NCBI GenBank assembly: GCA_002749535.1
Contig: MZZL01000409.1
Coordinates: 3,902,775 to 3,966,774 of the forward strand
Source: Apophysomyces variabilis
Lineage: Eukaryota > Mucoromycota > Mucoromycetes > Mucorales > Mucoraceae
Reading direction: 5' to 3'
DNA: 64,000 bases
Shown: positions 49,858 through 60,878 of the stretch, piece after piece
Layout of the letters: the number at the start of each line of letters is the position of its first letter
How positions within the stretch are numbered: the first letter of the stretch is position 1
Notes under the pieces: generated by a model
The model's input: the letters and a program-made list of their open reading frames with translations, nothing else
What the model was told of the DNA's origin: nothing
Databases searched by the model: none
Made by a program: the position numbers and the translations under genes

Positions 49858-52061
49858 ATGTCTGGTGAGAAGGCTACGGTAGAACAAGTTGAACACGTGG
49901 AATCTCGTTGGGTTCAGTTAAAAAGTTCGATCTACCATAAACCTGAACAGCCTATCAATGTGTGGAAATTGCTGACCAATCTTACAAATACACAACGAAT
50001 AACCTTCGTTGCTGGTATGTCCAAAAGGATTGAATAAAAAAAGCCAACTTTTTTAATGATTGGAAATATTAATCCCATTAAAACAAGCTTTTTTCGGATG
50101 GACGCTGGACGCCTTCGATTTCTTTTCCGTGTCGCTTAGTACGACACAAATCGGTAAGATTAACATTCTGCATCTATGCCTTCATTTTTTTATGGTGCTA
50201 ATTCTCCCTAATACAGCCAACGATTTTAACGTCGAACCTTCGCAAGTAACAAGTAAGTAGTAGCGAGATATGTTGGGTTTCGGGAAAAAAAAGAAAGAAA
50301 AGAAGAACAAAGTCATTTATCTCATATTTTTATTGTTTTAGGTGCAATCACTACAACGCTGGTAAAGAAATGATCATTCTTTTATAATGAATAATTAAAA
50401 CAGACAAATATTATCCATTGGTCTTAATCAGATGTTACGGCCTATTGGTGCATTAATCTTTGGGTAAGAAGAAGAAGAAGAAGAAAAAAAGATGTATCTG
50501 GAGATTCAGCTCTAATTTGCCTATTCTTCTCTATTTAGTGCGCTAGCAGACAAATATGGTCGACGATGGCCTCTTATGGTCGATATTATCCTGTTTTCTA
50601 TTATTAATATGGCGAGCGGGTTCGCACCCAACCTTCAGGTGTTTATAGGCCTTCGTGCCGTATTTGGTATTGCCATGGGTGGAGAATGGGTAAAGAAAAC
50701 AGACAACAGATTGTGCATGACGGAAAGATAAACGTCAGTATGTTTTATTCTTTTTGTAGGGATTAGGTGCAAGTTTGGCATTGGAAACGCTCCCAATAGA
50801 AGCGCGAGGTTTATTCTCAGGCATCTTTCAACAAGGTAAAAGGAAAAAAAAAAAAAAGAAAAAGGAGGAGAAACAAACAAGGGACTAAGTGTTTGTTTGG
50901 CGGGACGTTTCTGTTTCGGCACTTTAGGCTATGCTTGTGGTTATCTGCTGGCAACGCTGGTGAGTTACGCTGTGCAGCAAACCAATTCAACGTGGCGTAT
51001 TCTTTTTTGGGTGGGCGCCGCTTTTGCGTTGTTAGCTGTGGTGATTCGACTCTGGGTCCCTGAATCGCAAGCTTTTGAAAAGTCGCAGGAGACTCGAAAA
51101 GCGATCGGACGCTCGCTTTGGAAGGAAACTGTCCTTGTGCTCAAGCTGCACTGGATTCGACTGATCTATATGATTGTGTTGATGGCCTTCCTTAACTTCC
51201 TTTCCCATGGCTCGCAAGACCTCTATCCTACGTTTCTGAAAACTCAGCTCGGCTATTCCCCTACGGAACAAACAGTGACCACCGTTATCTACAACCTGGG
51301 TGCCATTTGTGGTGGTTGCATTATTGGTTACCTGTCAAACTACTTTGGCCGTCGATTTTGCATGGCCGTGTGTGCCGTTGTATCTGGTGCATTTATTCCG
51401 TTATGGATATACGGTCCTAATATCCACGCACTTCAATTCGGATCGTTCATGATGCAATTCTTCGTCCAAGGCGCTTGGGGTAATCTATTTCGAAGACAAT
51501 CAAAATCGAAAAGAAAAGGCAGCTGACGTCTTGTTAGGTGTCGTGCCTGCGCATATCAATGAGCTTTCGCCTCCCTCATTTCGTGGTCTCATGCCGGGCT
51601 TGGCATACCAACTTGGAAATTTGGTAAAGTTTTATCTCAATTATCAATTCTATATGGGAAACCATGGCTTATCGCTGTTTCTGTTTGTGAAACAGATTAG
51701 TGCTGCAAGTAGTCAGATTGAGGCTACTATTGGCGAAAAGTATCCATTGCGAAATCCGGATGGAAGTTACAAATACAAGGACGGCAAGCCCATTGCTGAC
51801 TACGGTCTGACACAGGCTATCTTCATGGGTTGTGTGTGTGTAGGTCTTTTGATTGCAGGTAAGTGTATCCGGTCGTTTTCTATAGCGGGTTCTTATATTC
51901 ATTATCTCGTGCCAGTTCTAATCGGGAAAGAAGAACGCAACAAGGATTTCATGCAACATGTAACAGAGGACGATCGATCCGTACGTGCAGTTGTACCCGT
52001 GGATATCGAATTAGGTCACGAAGATGAACAAGATGCCAACAATAACAATGAAAAGAAATAA
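49858..52061 (+). CDS. Jen1-type monocarboxylate/proton symporter (MFS)
   Basis: Jen proteins import lactate, pyruvate and related acids across the plasma membrane with protons. The product starts MSGEKATVEQVEHVESRW at 49858; PINVWKLLTNLTNTQR precedes AFFGWTLDAFDFFSVSLS, the first membrane span of the family. Later blocks are LRPIGALIFGALADKYGRRW (MFS motif A), GIAMGGEWGLGASLALETL and RGLFSGIFQQGYACGY. The Jen signature N-x-x-S/T-H-x-S-Q-D-x-x-x-T is present exactly as NFLSHGSQDLYPT near 51205. The C-terminal half includes HINELSPPSFRGLMPGLAYQ and ends in a polar tail with DANNNNEKK at 52061. About eight introns are needed, including ones at about 51479-51540 and 51623-51695. The substrate range cannot be fixed from sequence. 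Confidence 0.92.
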
Positions 52062-53157
52062 CCGGAAACTTCTGTAATTATATTTTTACGATGCAGTTAT
52101 GCACGTCAATATGTAGAAATTAAGTCAGTAGAATGGTTGGCTGCACTCCATAGATACCATGATGGGTATATCCAACTGTGAAAACTGATGTTTACTGATG
52201 CGTGAATTAATTTTGTTTCTTTTTGATCAAAGGATAGAAGCCGAACTTTTAAGACTTTTCAGCCTTCTTTTTTGTTCACTTGTATCACAGGTCTTTGACA
52301 TATAGGCCATAGATACTTCATGTCAAATATAGGGATATTATACTGATCAAGTGCGGATACGCATAGTGATTGGTTCACAACCATTTTTAATGGTAGTCAT
52401 AGGCAAAGCTTTAAGAAGCTGTGAAATTAGCAGGGATTCGATCTCAGCACAGATCGTAGGTTGTTTGGGTATATGTCCCACCAATCTATTTTTAGATGAT
52501 GAGGATGCTGAAAGTTGAGAGTGGGTGCAATGGGTACATATGAGCTCATTGCTTTGTATGAGGATTAGCTATACGTAAATGAATGCATGCACGTGAAAAT
52601 GGGTTCACCACGAGTCATCAGGTGGATGTGACTCTAATGTGGTGGCAGTGAGTACTAGAATTAGTTAAGTGTGATCCCCTGGCCTATTTAAATTGCTTTT
52701 GCATTTACTTACTATTGCTGATTTGTGTTGAGTTTGCTGATACATTCAATAAATCCCTGGTACAATAAAGCCGAAAGAAGGAGGTTAGCGAAACAAGGAT
52801 GGGCTTAATGAATGAGCACTCGGAGTTTCGGGTATGCAATTAGGGCACATGGCGTTCAAAGTGAGAACGTGCTTATAGAGTGGCGCAAAGCGAACCTTTT
52901 GGCCCCCTTTCGTATTTCCTCCACCGATGGCTCACGGTGACCGTGCTCTGTTTCCCTCACATACACGTATAGACACGCACACTTTCTCTCCCCGTGTATT
53001 CTATATAAGGCATGGGTAATCCTAAGGCCACTTCATAAACAAATTACCCCTTGCGTTGCTTATTTTCTTTTTCTTTCTTTCCTCTCTCGTCTTCCTTTTC
53101 TTTCTTTCTTTCTTTCTCACGTCCTTTGCTATTTGTTATTACCTTTCTTTTTAAACC
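52062..53157. other. 1.1 kb spacer with a tRNA-like B-box sequence and a TATA/AATAAA-like pair
   Basis: No protein gene is visible. On the minus strand, 52440-52470 carries GATCGAATCCC, one mismatch from the tRNA B-box consensus, but I could not fold a full tRNA around it. Plus-strand TATTTAAAT (near 52685) and TTCAATAAAT (near 52746) could be the promoter and poly-A signal of a short repeat-derived transcript. The last 170 bases hold the macrodomain gene promoter. Confidence 0.3.
53002..53008 (+). promoter_or_regulatory. TATA box of the macrodomain gene
   Basis: TATATAA lies about 155 bases upstream of the ATG at 53158, followed by a long C/T-rich leader (53060-53120) typical of fungal genes with a pyrimidine-rich initiation zone. 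Confidence 0.5.
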
Positions 53158-53653
53158 ATGACATTTGACTTTGAAGAACGAAGAGGCAACTTATTCGACA
53201 ATATTTCATCTTCCGACAGCCTTGCCATTTGCGTGAGTGAGGATTTACGGTTACAGAAAGGTACATCCAAAGAGAGAAAAGCGAAAACAATTTATGCTAA
53301 GATGTCTTGCTCTTGTTGTGTGTAAAAAAAAAGGCATTGATGCTGTTTTCCGTCAACGTTTCGGTGGAATATCCCACTTGCAGGCTCAGAAAAGGTCGGT
53401 CGGTCAAGTGGCTCACCTAACCGTCCAAAAACGACATATATTTTATTTGATAACCCGAGCCAAGGTGTATAACAAACCGAGCTACGCAGATCTTGAGGCA
53501 TGTATGATTGAATTACGTAAGTTGTGCGAGAGTTTGGGCGTATGGAGCCTGGTATTGCCACATGAGCTTGGCGCAGGGCTTGATGGATTACATGAGAAAC
53601 ATGTCAAGGATATCTTGTTCAAAGTCTTTCACGGTAATTATTTAATGACCTAA
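53158..53653 (+). CDS. Macrodomain protein (Poa1/OARD1-like ADP-ribose processing)
   Basis: Macrodomains of this type hydrolyse ADP-ribose 1''-phosphate (yeast Poa1) or remove ADP-ribose from glutamates and deacetylate O-acetyl-ADP-ribose (animal OARD1/TARG1). The first exon starts MTFDFEERRGNLFDNISSS at 53158 and ends in CVSEDLRLQKG. After an intron comes GIDAVFRQRFGGISHLQ, which carries the glycine-rich ribose-binding region, then SVGQVAHLTVQKRHIFYLI, KPSYADLEACMIELRKLCES and LPHELGAGLDGLHEKHVKDI (the second nucleotide loop). The canonical third loop GCGLD appears as GAGLD. The frame ends NYLMT at 53653; a gtaatt...taaag intron there could join a further exon, so the true end is uncertain. 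Confidence 0.82.
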
Positions 53654-54399
53654 AGTGAAACGGCGGCTGACAAAAGACTGGGTTAGGTTGGCGTGGAAAA
53701 ATGTTGATGTTCGACGACGGGAGCATGGATACATCGGATTAAATGCAACGAGCTGTTGGTATTGTACAGGAGACAATGATACAATAAATGATATCTCTTT
53801 TTCTTTCCAAACCCAATTTTGTCATTTCACTTATCCGTGCATTGTATCCTCCTCTCGAAGTTTGATGCATGGTAACACAGACCCAAGGAGCAGTGACTTC
53901 TCTCTACAAGGAAGGTGCCGTCAGCATGCAGAGTCCGTATCCTGGAGATGGCCTGTTTGACTATAACGTAGCACAAGAGTGCAATCTGGGCAAATGGCTT
54001 GTCAATGACATGTTTACAGAAAGTGTGCTTCTCCTTTTCAAATTAAATAATGCTAATACAGTAGTATCCGTGGCTCCACTGTCAGTGTGCTGTTAGTCTA
54101 TTTTCAAACGCTTTTCACTTCTACATGCAAATCCAAGTTGGCATCCTATGTTGATGTTCGGTGTGTTTTTGAGTTATTGGCATACATATATGTTCACATG
54201 ATATATGAAAGGTACGCGGAAGCCGAATTTCATGCTGCCTGCCCGGGAAAATGCTCATTAAGACAAAGAAGACGGCATATCGACCCTTCCCGCAGCTCAA
54301 CGCTTCGAAGAACTGGTATTTTTGCCAGCGGATAAAGGCTGCAGGTGTCCTTTTGCTCTCTGTTCAGGCCATATATGGCATCAAAGAATAATCATCGTA
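53654..54399. other. Unresolved region between macrodomain and LSM12 genes with coding-like fragments
   Basis: Several plus-strand frames look non-random but could not be joined. One at 53869-54096 reads GAVTSLYKEGAVSMQS and DGLFDYNVAQECNLGKWL. One near 54270-54390 reads LPAAQRFEELVFLPADKGC. They could be distal exons of the macrodomain gene, a separate gene or remnants. I recognise no family. Confidence 0.3.
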
Positions 54400-55519
54400 T
54401 CACTGATATTCTTGGAGTGGTATAGGTTTAGCAGGCTTTCCTTGTATCATGACATGACGCTGTTGCTGCTGCTGTAAAGTAATCAGAGATATTATATCGA
54501 TAAATCATTTTAGCAAGTCCCATCTCTTCTCTGGCTATGTATTATGCACGTAATAGCACCAAAATGACATGTTCAACTTTATCTTTCTCATCAGTGTCAT
54601 TTCGTGCGGCATTTTCTTCAAACCCTGCTCTGGTCTCTTTTTCCCTTTTTTTTTATTTGTTTTCTACTTTTTCGCATTCGCTAGTCGTCTTCTCTCACCC
54701 TCCAGCTAGACAAAGACTTAGTCATACCATAATATAAAACAGCATATACAACTTACGACTTTTCTAACTCTTGCTAAAGAGGCAGACGATGAAGCATTCG
54801 CTTTGCAGCTTTCCACTTCATACGGAGGAGGTATAAGCACCTCATCCAAGACGACAATCGTTTCATTCGACCAACGACAGGGCAGTCTAGAATACGGGGA
54901 TCAGCCATCCACAAACCGGCAAATATCACCTACGTCTTCGAAAGGGCATCAAATATCTCTTGTGCTTCCTTGGTTACGCCCACTCCCATCTTTGCCATCT
55001 GTTGTCGGAGTGTCTTCACGGCATCTGCTTCTCGTGCACGCAACTGATCCAAGTAGACGTGACCCACAGGCAAGTAGTTCGACAATGGTTCGTTCTGTGC
55101 ATCATCAGATGAAACCGACACGATCTCCTTAATATGTGATATCTTAATGATGCGGAACGAAACCCGTTTGCGTTCCTGGGATCCTGGTTTCGAGCAATGT
55201 GTGAAGAGTCAAGGCAAATATTATAGGAAAAAATGACGCGCTGAGATAAATCATTCATACGCACTGTCAAACAATAATAGAGTAATAAAAGGATATCTAG
55301 TGCAATGCAGTTGGTGGCTCGATCATAAGTATAAATGGCACCTTCCACATCTTCGTTGTTGGCCGTCTTCAGCTTGATCCGTCGCCCTATAAGCCATTCC
55401 AAAGATTTCTTGGCCGGCGCTGCTGAAGTTGGTGCACTTGAGCCAGAAACCGAGGTAGATGTCGTGCCGCCCTGTCTAGTCACAGACTTCCGGCGTTGCC
55501 ATTGCATGGTGCCTTCCAT
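54400..55519 (-). CDS. LSM12: LSM12-type protein (Lsm plus anticodon-binding-like domain)
   Basis: LSM12 proteins bind ataxin-2/Pbp1-type RNA regulators; in animals LSM12 also acts in NAADP-dependent calcium signalling. The product starts MEGTMQWQRRKSVTRQGG at 55519. The Lsm half reads LEWLIGRRIKLKTANNEDVE and GAIYTYDRATNCIAL. An exon with NANGFRFRIIKISHIKEI follows, then the AD half: LRAREADAVKTLRQQMAKMG, VGVTKEAQEIFDALSKT, TIVVLDEVLIPPPYEVESCK and SLARVRKVV. A last small exon gives a Gln run, HVMIQGKPAKPIPL and QEYQ with a stop at 54400. The EAQEIFDALSKT and ETIVVLDEVLIPPPY motifs are diagnostic. Four or five short introns are present. The spacer upstream is gene-poor. Confidence 0.88.
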
Positions 55520-55734
55520 CTCTCTTTCAAAAAGGGAGTGTCAAAGAAAAAGAGGCCTTCACAGATTAGTCGAGTAATACCAGATAACTGAATGCCTTTT
55601 TATATTTTCCCCTTTCCCTCTCTTTCTTTTTTTTTCTATCGGGTCTGGCAGTAATGAGTAGATTACTCACAGAGGAGAAACGTAATCAGTTGAGGCAGAA
55701 ATGTTGGTCTGCTCAAACAGGTAAACCAGACCGC

Positions 55735-56009
55735 TTATGTTCGGACCATGCTTTCTCCCGGGCGAACTCCTTGTCTTCCAAGGCAGTTCTTCGGGTTGGC
55801 GCATGATTATCCGCTCATTCGCCGGACTTAATATGCTTCCATATACCGCACACTGCCGGACCGTTGATCCCCGTGTTTCCATCCCCGACCGTCGTACGCA
55901 GCATTTCAATTGCATGAGGTATTGACGGTATAGCATATCGCAGCTGCATGCATGCTATTTTACCCAGTGCATGCTTTGCGCAAAATGATGAGCTCTGTAT
56001 CACATCCAT
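55735..56009 (-). pseudogene. Stop-interrupted frame, possible gene relic
   Basis: The minus-strand frame from the ATG at 56009 reads ACMQLRYAIPSIPHAIEML and TVGDGNTGINGPAVCGIWK, meets one TGA at 55815, and continues in the same frame with RTALEDKEFAREKAWSEHK before a second stop near 55738. Two coding-like blocks in one frame around a single stop suggest a decayed gene or transposon fragment. I recognise no family, and chance cannot be excluded. Confidence 0.25.
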
Positions 56010-56608
56010 TGCCCGGTTCCCTCTACTCCTTCTTTCATACTTATATTTGTAGGACTACAGGATATACCGATTCAAGTGCCAGCGACAGTATAAAAAGATC
56101 TTACATACCACACATTTGCCATAAGGCACGTAGAAGACATTATATATAAACTTTACAATAAGTTTACCGATAAATATTGTAAAGCCTTACGTACTTGCGC
56201 GTCCAAACATCAACTTGGTAACGCATGAAAATCAATGTCACTGATCATTAAAATATCCCACTTGTGAGAACGTGAGTAAAAGATTCTCGTTTACTATTGC
56301 ACCTCTAACAAATTGATATCTGAACGTTTTGAACTATTATTGCCCTCACCAAAACCAAACAATAAGATAGTATTGCCAATTGGATCCATATCATACGCGT
56401 CTAATTCGTTTTCGCATTTCTAATTTCCTTTTTCTTTTTTGGCCAGTCTACAATCCAATATAACACAATTTATGACCAGCACTGACTTAAATATTGTGGA
56501 AGAGAAATACTAAATCATAGGAGAATGACACATCTTTTACGTACCTTTTCCCAAAAATATGCCAAAACAATCTTTGGTAAAGGTTGCATAGACAATCTTT
56601 TATTCATA

Positions 56609-56926
56609 TCAAAAGAGGAAAGCTCTGGAAGGCATTGCCAAAAAATGTATATACCCTTCAAACAGCAAAACAAGAAGATCAGTTCGATATCTAAATGAAA
56701 ATTTAGATGTTGGTCCTATATCTATATCTAAATCTGTATTTGCAGCTCTGACTGCCGCTCTTGCCGCATTCACTGTGAGGCTGACGTCGTTCATGGTAAC
56801 GTTCTGTGTAGCTGGCCTTTCGTTAACTTCAACCCTCGATAAGTTCAACCTTCGTATGGTTTCCATGTTTCTTCCTTTATCGAAAGCTCGCTTGAATAGT
56901 AGTACTCTGTGGATTTTTGCCCTCAT
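56609..56926 (-). CDS. Unrecognised 105-residue open frame
   Basis: The frame from the ATG at 56926 to 56609 is the best single open frame in this gene-poor region. It has a coding-like middle (RNMETIRRLNLSRVEVNERP, LTVNAARAAVRAANTDLDID) and a hydrophobic end (LLVLLFEGYIHFLAMPSR). No homologue comes to mind. The base composition of the middle part resembles real exons nearby, but there are no flanking exons or promoter signals that I can point to. Confidence 0.25.
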   Translation of the reverse strand: MRAKIHRVLLFKRAFDKGRNMETIRRLNLSRVEVNERPATQNVTMNDVSLTVNAARAAVRAANTDLDIDIGPTSKFSFRYRTDLLVLLFEGYIHFLAMPSRAFLF

Positions 56927-58073
56927 CGGATTTGATCTCGCCTATTCTTGAAGCTTTTGGCATTACCAAGACGCTGGGATTGAGATATGGCCTACCGTAT
57001 TCGCTTCCATAGATTAACACATATACCCAGGACAATAACTTACTACACGCCCTCCATAGTACAGTATACGTTTATTGTCTGACTTTCCGGGGGGAATATC
57101 GTGAAATTTGCTATAGTGATTCCCACCTAACATCAGGCCGTCCGTTACTGATCAAAAGTTTGGAAATTGTGGGGTTTGAAGTTAAAAAGAGCGGAATAAT
57201 AAAAGTAGTACAACCTTTTCGGTTGTCCATTGGATAGGTTGAAGATATTGAGGGTTGAAATTGATGGAAAAGAGGTGAAACTCTTCGTCAATATCCTCTA
57301 CCCTTTATAAAAACCCTAGTATGACGGAACGAGTTTTGTTCCCTCATAAATTCATTCTCAGAAGGGATATGTACGCATAATAACCGTTTTTTACTATTTG
57401 TTTCTCAGTTATTTTATCTTCTTATAACACGTTCCATCAGCATAAGTGATAAATGACTGGTAAATTAATGGCAATAGTGTTAAAAACTGGTAACATCCAG
57501 TCCTTTATGCAGTTTAAGCGGTGATATTTTGCTCGGCATTAGCTCTCTACCTTTCCAATAGATAGCAATTGGACGCTACAAAATACCGCGCAAACGCGTG
57601 CGCAGTTAATAGCCTGAATGATATAATATAGAGGATTTACAGAAAAAAGTCCGAGATGAATGTCAATGCAACGAAGAGACACGTAAGCCAATACACAGTT
57701 GCCGGGTTTATTTCTTCGATTGCATAATTTCATTCAGCAGCTAAATATCCGATTAGCTAGAAACCAAAAAAGAGTGTTTTTAACATTAGACAAGCTAGTG
57801 ATTGTTTCAAGCGTTGTGTTCTTTGGCAAGTCTGCGCCAATGAATAGATATCGTTTTATATAGTTCTTTTTTCGATACAGAGTACAAGGTTTTAGCAAGG
57901 ACAAGATGTAAATTCGTATTCCGATGTGCAATCACTGAATATATGGGAAATGGGCAGTAGGGCGTCTGAGAGGGATTTACCTAAATCAGGAGGATGGTCG
58001 ACCTCCCTGTTTCTATTTTATATAGTCTCTCTATTTAGCATTTCGCCTTGCATCCTTCTAAACCTGCTTTTCC

Positions 58074-59850
58074 ATGTGCTCATGCAAGAAGCCTCACTGC
58101 AGTTCTTGTTCTCAACTTCCTTCCATTCCTTCATCGGAAGATGTCGTCATGACAGAAGCATCCCCAGTAGCCCATAACATTGTCCGACAATCTAGACGTA
58201 TCTCATTCCCTAGAAGCCGTCCTGCAACTTGTTATTCATCGTCAAGACGTACCAAAAGACGTACCTCTCCATCCTCTTCACTTGGCCATTTGACATACCC
58301 TTTTTGTAGCAAACTTGCTATAACTGCAATATCCGTATCCCATAAAACAGAGAATAAAATAGGTAAGACAACACATCATGCAAGTCAAAAACCAATCGTA
58401 TACATATACAACTTCTTTTATTTAATCTTTGCAGATTTCCTAAGCTGCTTACCTCACGAGTTGGCGTCTTACATAGTAACATTTTTGGATTTACCCACGC
58501 TGTTGGAGATGTCGACCGTATCACGAAGGTGGTATGAGTTTCACAAGATCAATGATGTCTGGAAGAGTTTATATGAGAGTATGAAGTGGAAAATCAAGCC
58601 TGTGTACCCAATAGATTGGCATTATGCATTCAAGCAACACTACCGACTCAAGCAGCGCTGGGCTCACGGCAAGGTTTCGACATGTTATCTTTCTGGACAT
58701 CAAGACAGCGTGTACTGTCTTCAGTTCGACTCCAAAAAGCTCGTCACAGGCAGTAGAGATCGAACAATTAAGTTTTGGGATTTGGATACTTATGAGTGCA
58801 TACGGACACTTTATGGCCACGATGCCAGCGTACTTTGCTTACAGTATAATGATGATATTTTAATTTCTGGGTCGTCGGATACGACGCTAATTGTATGGAG
58901 CGTGTCGACATTTGAACCTATCCGAAGATTGACCGTACGCAACAGAGAGAAAAGAGGGAGATCACCAGTTGCTTCCATGGTTATCTGACTTTGAGCGTAG
59001 GGGCACTCTGCGGGCGTACTTGGCGTTTGTTTTGATGATCGGTACATTGTTAGCTGCTCCAAAGATACCACTATTCGGATATGGGATGTCAATTCAGGTG
59101 AACTGATTCGAGCCATTGTTGCACATCGTGGGCCAGTCAATTCAATCCAACTGCATGGTGACAGGATTGTCTCGGCTTCAGGTGACACAAAGGCCAAGAT
59201 GTGGGATGTCAACACAGGTGATTGTATTAGGCAATTCATTGGCCATGAACGTGGATTGGCTTGTGTGCAATATGATGGTAAAACCGTGGTCAGTGGATCG
59301 AATGACAAGACTATTAAGGTGTGGGATGCAGAGGTGAGTCAGAATTTTTTTTGGATCTGAGATTGGCTGAACTGTTTGCTAGACTGGAAATTGCATACGT
59401 GTCTGTGAAGGTACATAAGTGGTCCGATGAGAGAAAAAAAAAGAGAGAGAGATAAATAGGGAAAGGGGAGGAAACAAGTTTTTAATAAGCTCAGGACACA
59501 CCGATCTTGTGAGGACACTGCACTTTGATGAAGAGTATATTGTGACTGCTAGCTATGATGAGAGTATTCGCGTATGGGATATGGAGTAAGTAAGGGAAGA
59601 TGCAAGGGATTCGTGACTTTATCTTAAACTGTTTTACCCTTTCGTAGTAGTGGAAAGTGCTTACTTAACTTTCAATGTGGGCATACCAGTTGGGTGCTCG
59701 ATGTCCGTTTTGACAAAACCAAAATTATCAGGTGAATAAGCATGTCCATCCAAAAAAGGCATATTGATAAGAAGACCTAGTGCAAGCCAAGATTCCAGAG
59801 TGCTGGTCATGGATTTTTCAAAGGGTCTGGATACTCGGTATATCATTTAG
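58074..59850 (+). CDS. F-box/WD40 repeat protein, SCF ubiquitin-ligase substrate receptor (Fbw7/Cdc4/Met30 class)
   Basis: Such proteins bring phosphorylated substrates to SCF ligases for ubiquitination. The product starts MCSCKKPHCSSCSQLP at 58074, with an Arg/Ser-rich disordered N terminus. After an intron the F-box reads LSCLPHELASYIVTFLDLP, then VSRRWYEFHKINDVWKSLY. Seven WD repeats follow: SVYCLQFDSKKLVTGSRD, SVLCLQYNDDILISGSSD, GVLGVCFDDRYIVSCSKD, PVNSIQLHGDRIVSASGD, LACVQYDGKTVVSGSND, LVRTLHFDEEYIVTASYD and WVLDVRFDKTKIISASQD. The last exon ends KGLDTRYII with TAG at 59848-59850. Five or six introns are present. The exact orthologue (Cdc4, Met30, Pof1 or another) is not determined. Confidence 0.9.
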
Positions 59851-60878
59851 ATGACTTTTTGCTTACTTTGCTCCTTCCTGCCTTGTTCATTGGTCACGAT
59901 TACCAGCCTATTTTAACAGCAGTCAACTAAAAAGTTCTGACAGAGTTTGCTCTTGTTTGATATTTATTTGGCGATCCGCTCCGATGATAACCCTTTTGCT
60001 AAGACTTGAAATTGTATGGATTGAGCAAATCAAATGGCATATAATTCATCATCAAACGATGATGCTCTCTTTTATTTGGTTGCAAGGCGAGACACTTTTC
60101 TCTTTCTTTCCTAAAGCAAAGCAAGAGAGATATGCACACATTGTTGCACAAAGGCATTTCAGTAGAATGACTCTACCGGTGTTTGAAAACGAAGGTGACC
60201 GCGGAAGCGGAAACAAAAATAGAACAAGCGACCATTGCCATTGTGGGGAAGTATGAACGTCAAGATGGTAGTTTAGGCAACCTGATTTACCTAGGTGACG
60301 GGAATTTAGAGCCATTTAGTCTCAAGCCGTGTATAAAAATGGCAAAAGGGAGGGAAAGAATTGATCTAAGGACAATGGCTCTATTGTTTGTTTTCTTTTC
60401 GAAATTGTTCATGGGGAAAAAGGAAAGATGGTACAAAAACCTAATCCGAAACCAACAATTCAAACAGCTTTCGTAAGGTGACACAAGGAAGAAGGACAGT
60501 GCGTGGTTACATTGCATATTCCTTTCGTTTCTTTCCTTTAGTTCTGGTGTGTGTGCGCGGACCATGTGTAATAAATAGAAAGGAAAAAGCGGGTTTACCG
60601 CCTGATCAGCCGAAGCCATTACAAAAAAGTTATCGAACACGGAGAGAATGGTTCGGTATTTGACAGCCGTGCACTTGCATCGTTTTCTAATTCTTTTTCT
60701 ATATTTTGTGCGGACAGGATAAAGAGGAGTTAAGGGACTTCTTTTTTTTTGTCTAGACTATATATTCAATCCTTCCCGGTAACTTCTTCTTCCTTTCTTC
60801 CTCCTCCTCTCATTGTTTGCCGTCTTCTTCCTTTGTCATTCTTTGTTTATTTTTGCCTTTTTATTTCCTAAAGGAACA
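59851..60878. promoter_or_regulatory. Spacer upstream of the Rua1-type gene
   Basis: About 1 kb without a confident gene. Open frames here (for example 59957-60256) have no recognisable content. The last 150 bases carry a TATATATT sequence near 60763 and a C/T-rich leader before the ATG. Confidence 0.4.

Larger units (their letters stand above)
55520..58073. other. 2.5 kb gene-poor AT-rich region
   Basis: No confident gene lies here. It contains a stop-interrupted minus-strand frame (55735-56009), an unrecognised 105-codon frame (56609-56926) and, at 57160-57440, a patch with a TATA-like box and small inverted repeats that could be repeat-derived. The rest, including 57440-58073, shows nothing I can interpret. 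Confidence 0.4.

Noticed and set aside
52440..52500. tRNA gene on the minus strand
   Set aside because: Only the T-arm-like box is good; no matching acceptor stem, D-arm or anticodon arm could be paired around it.
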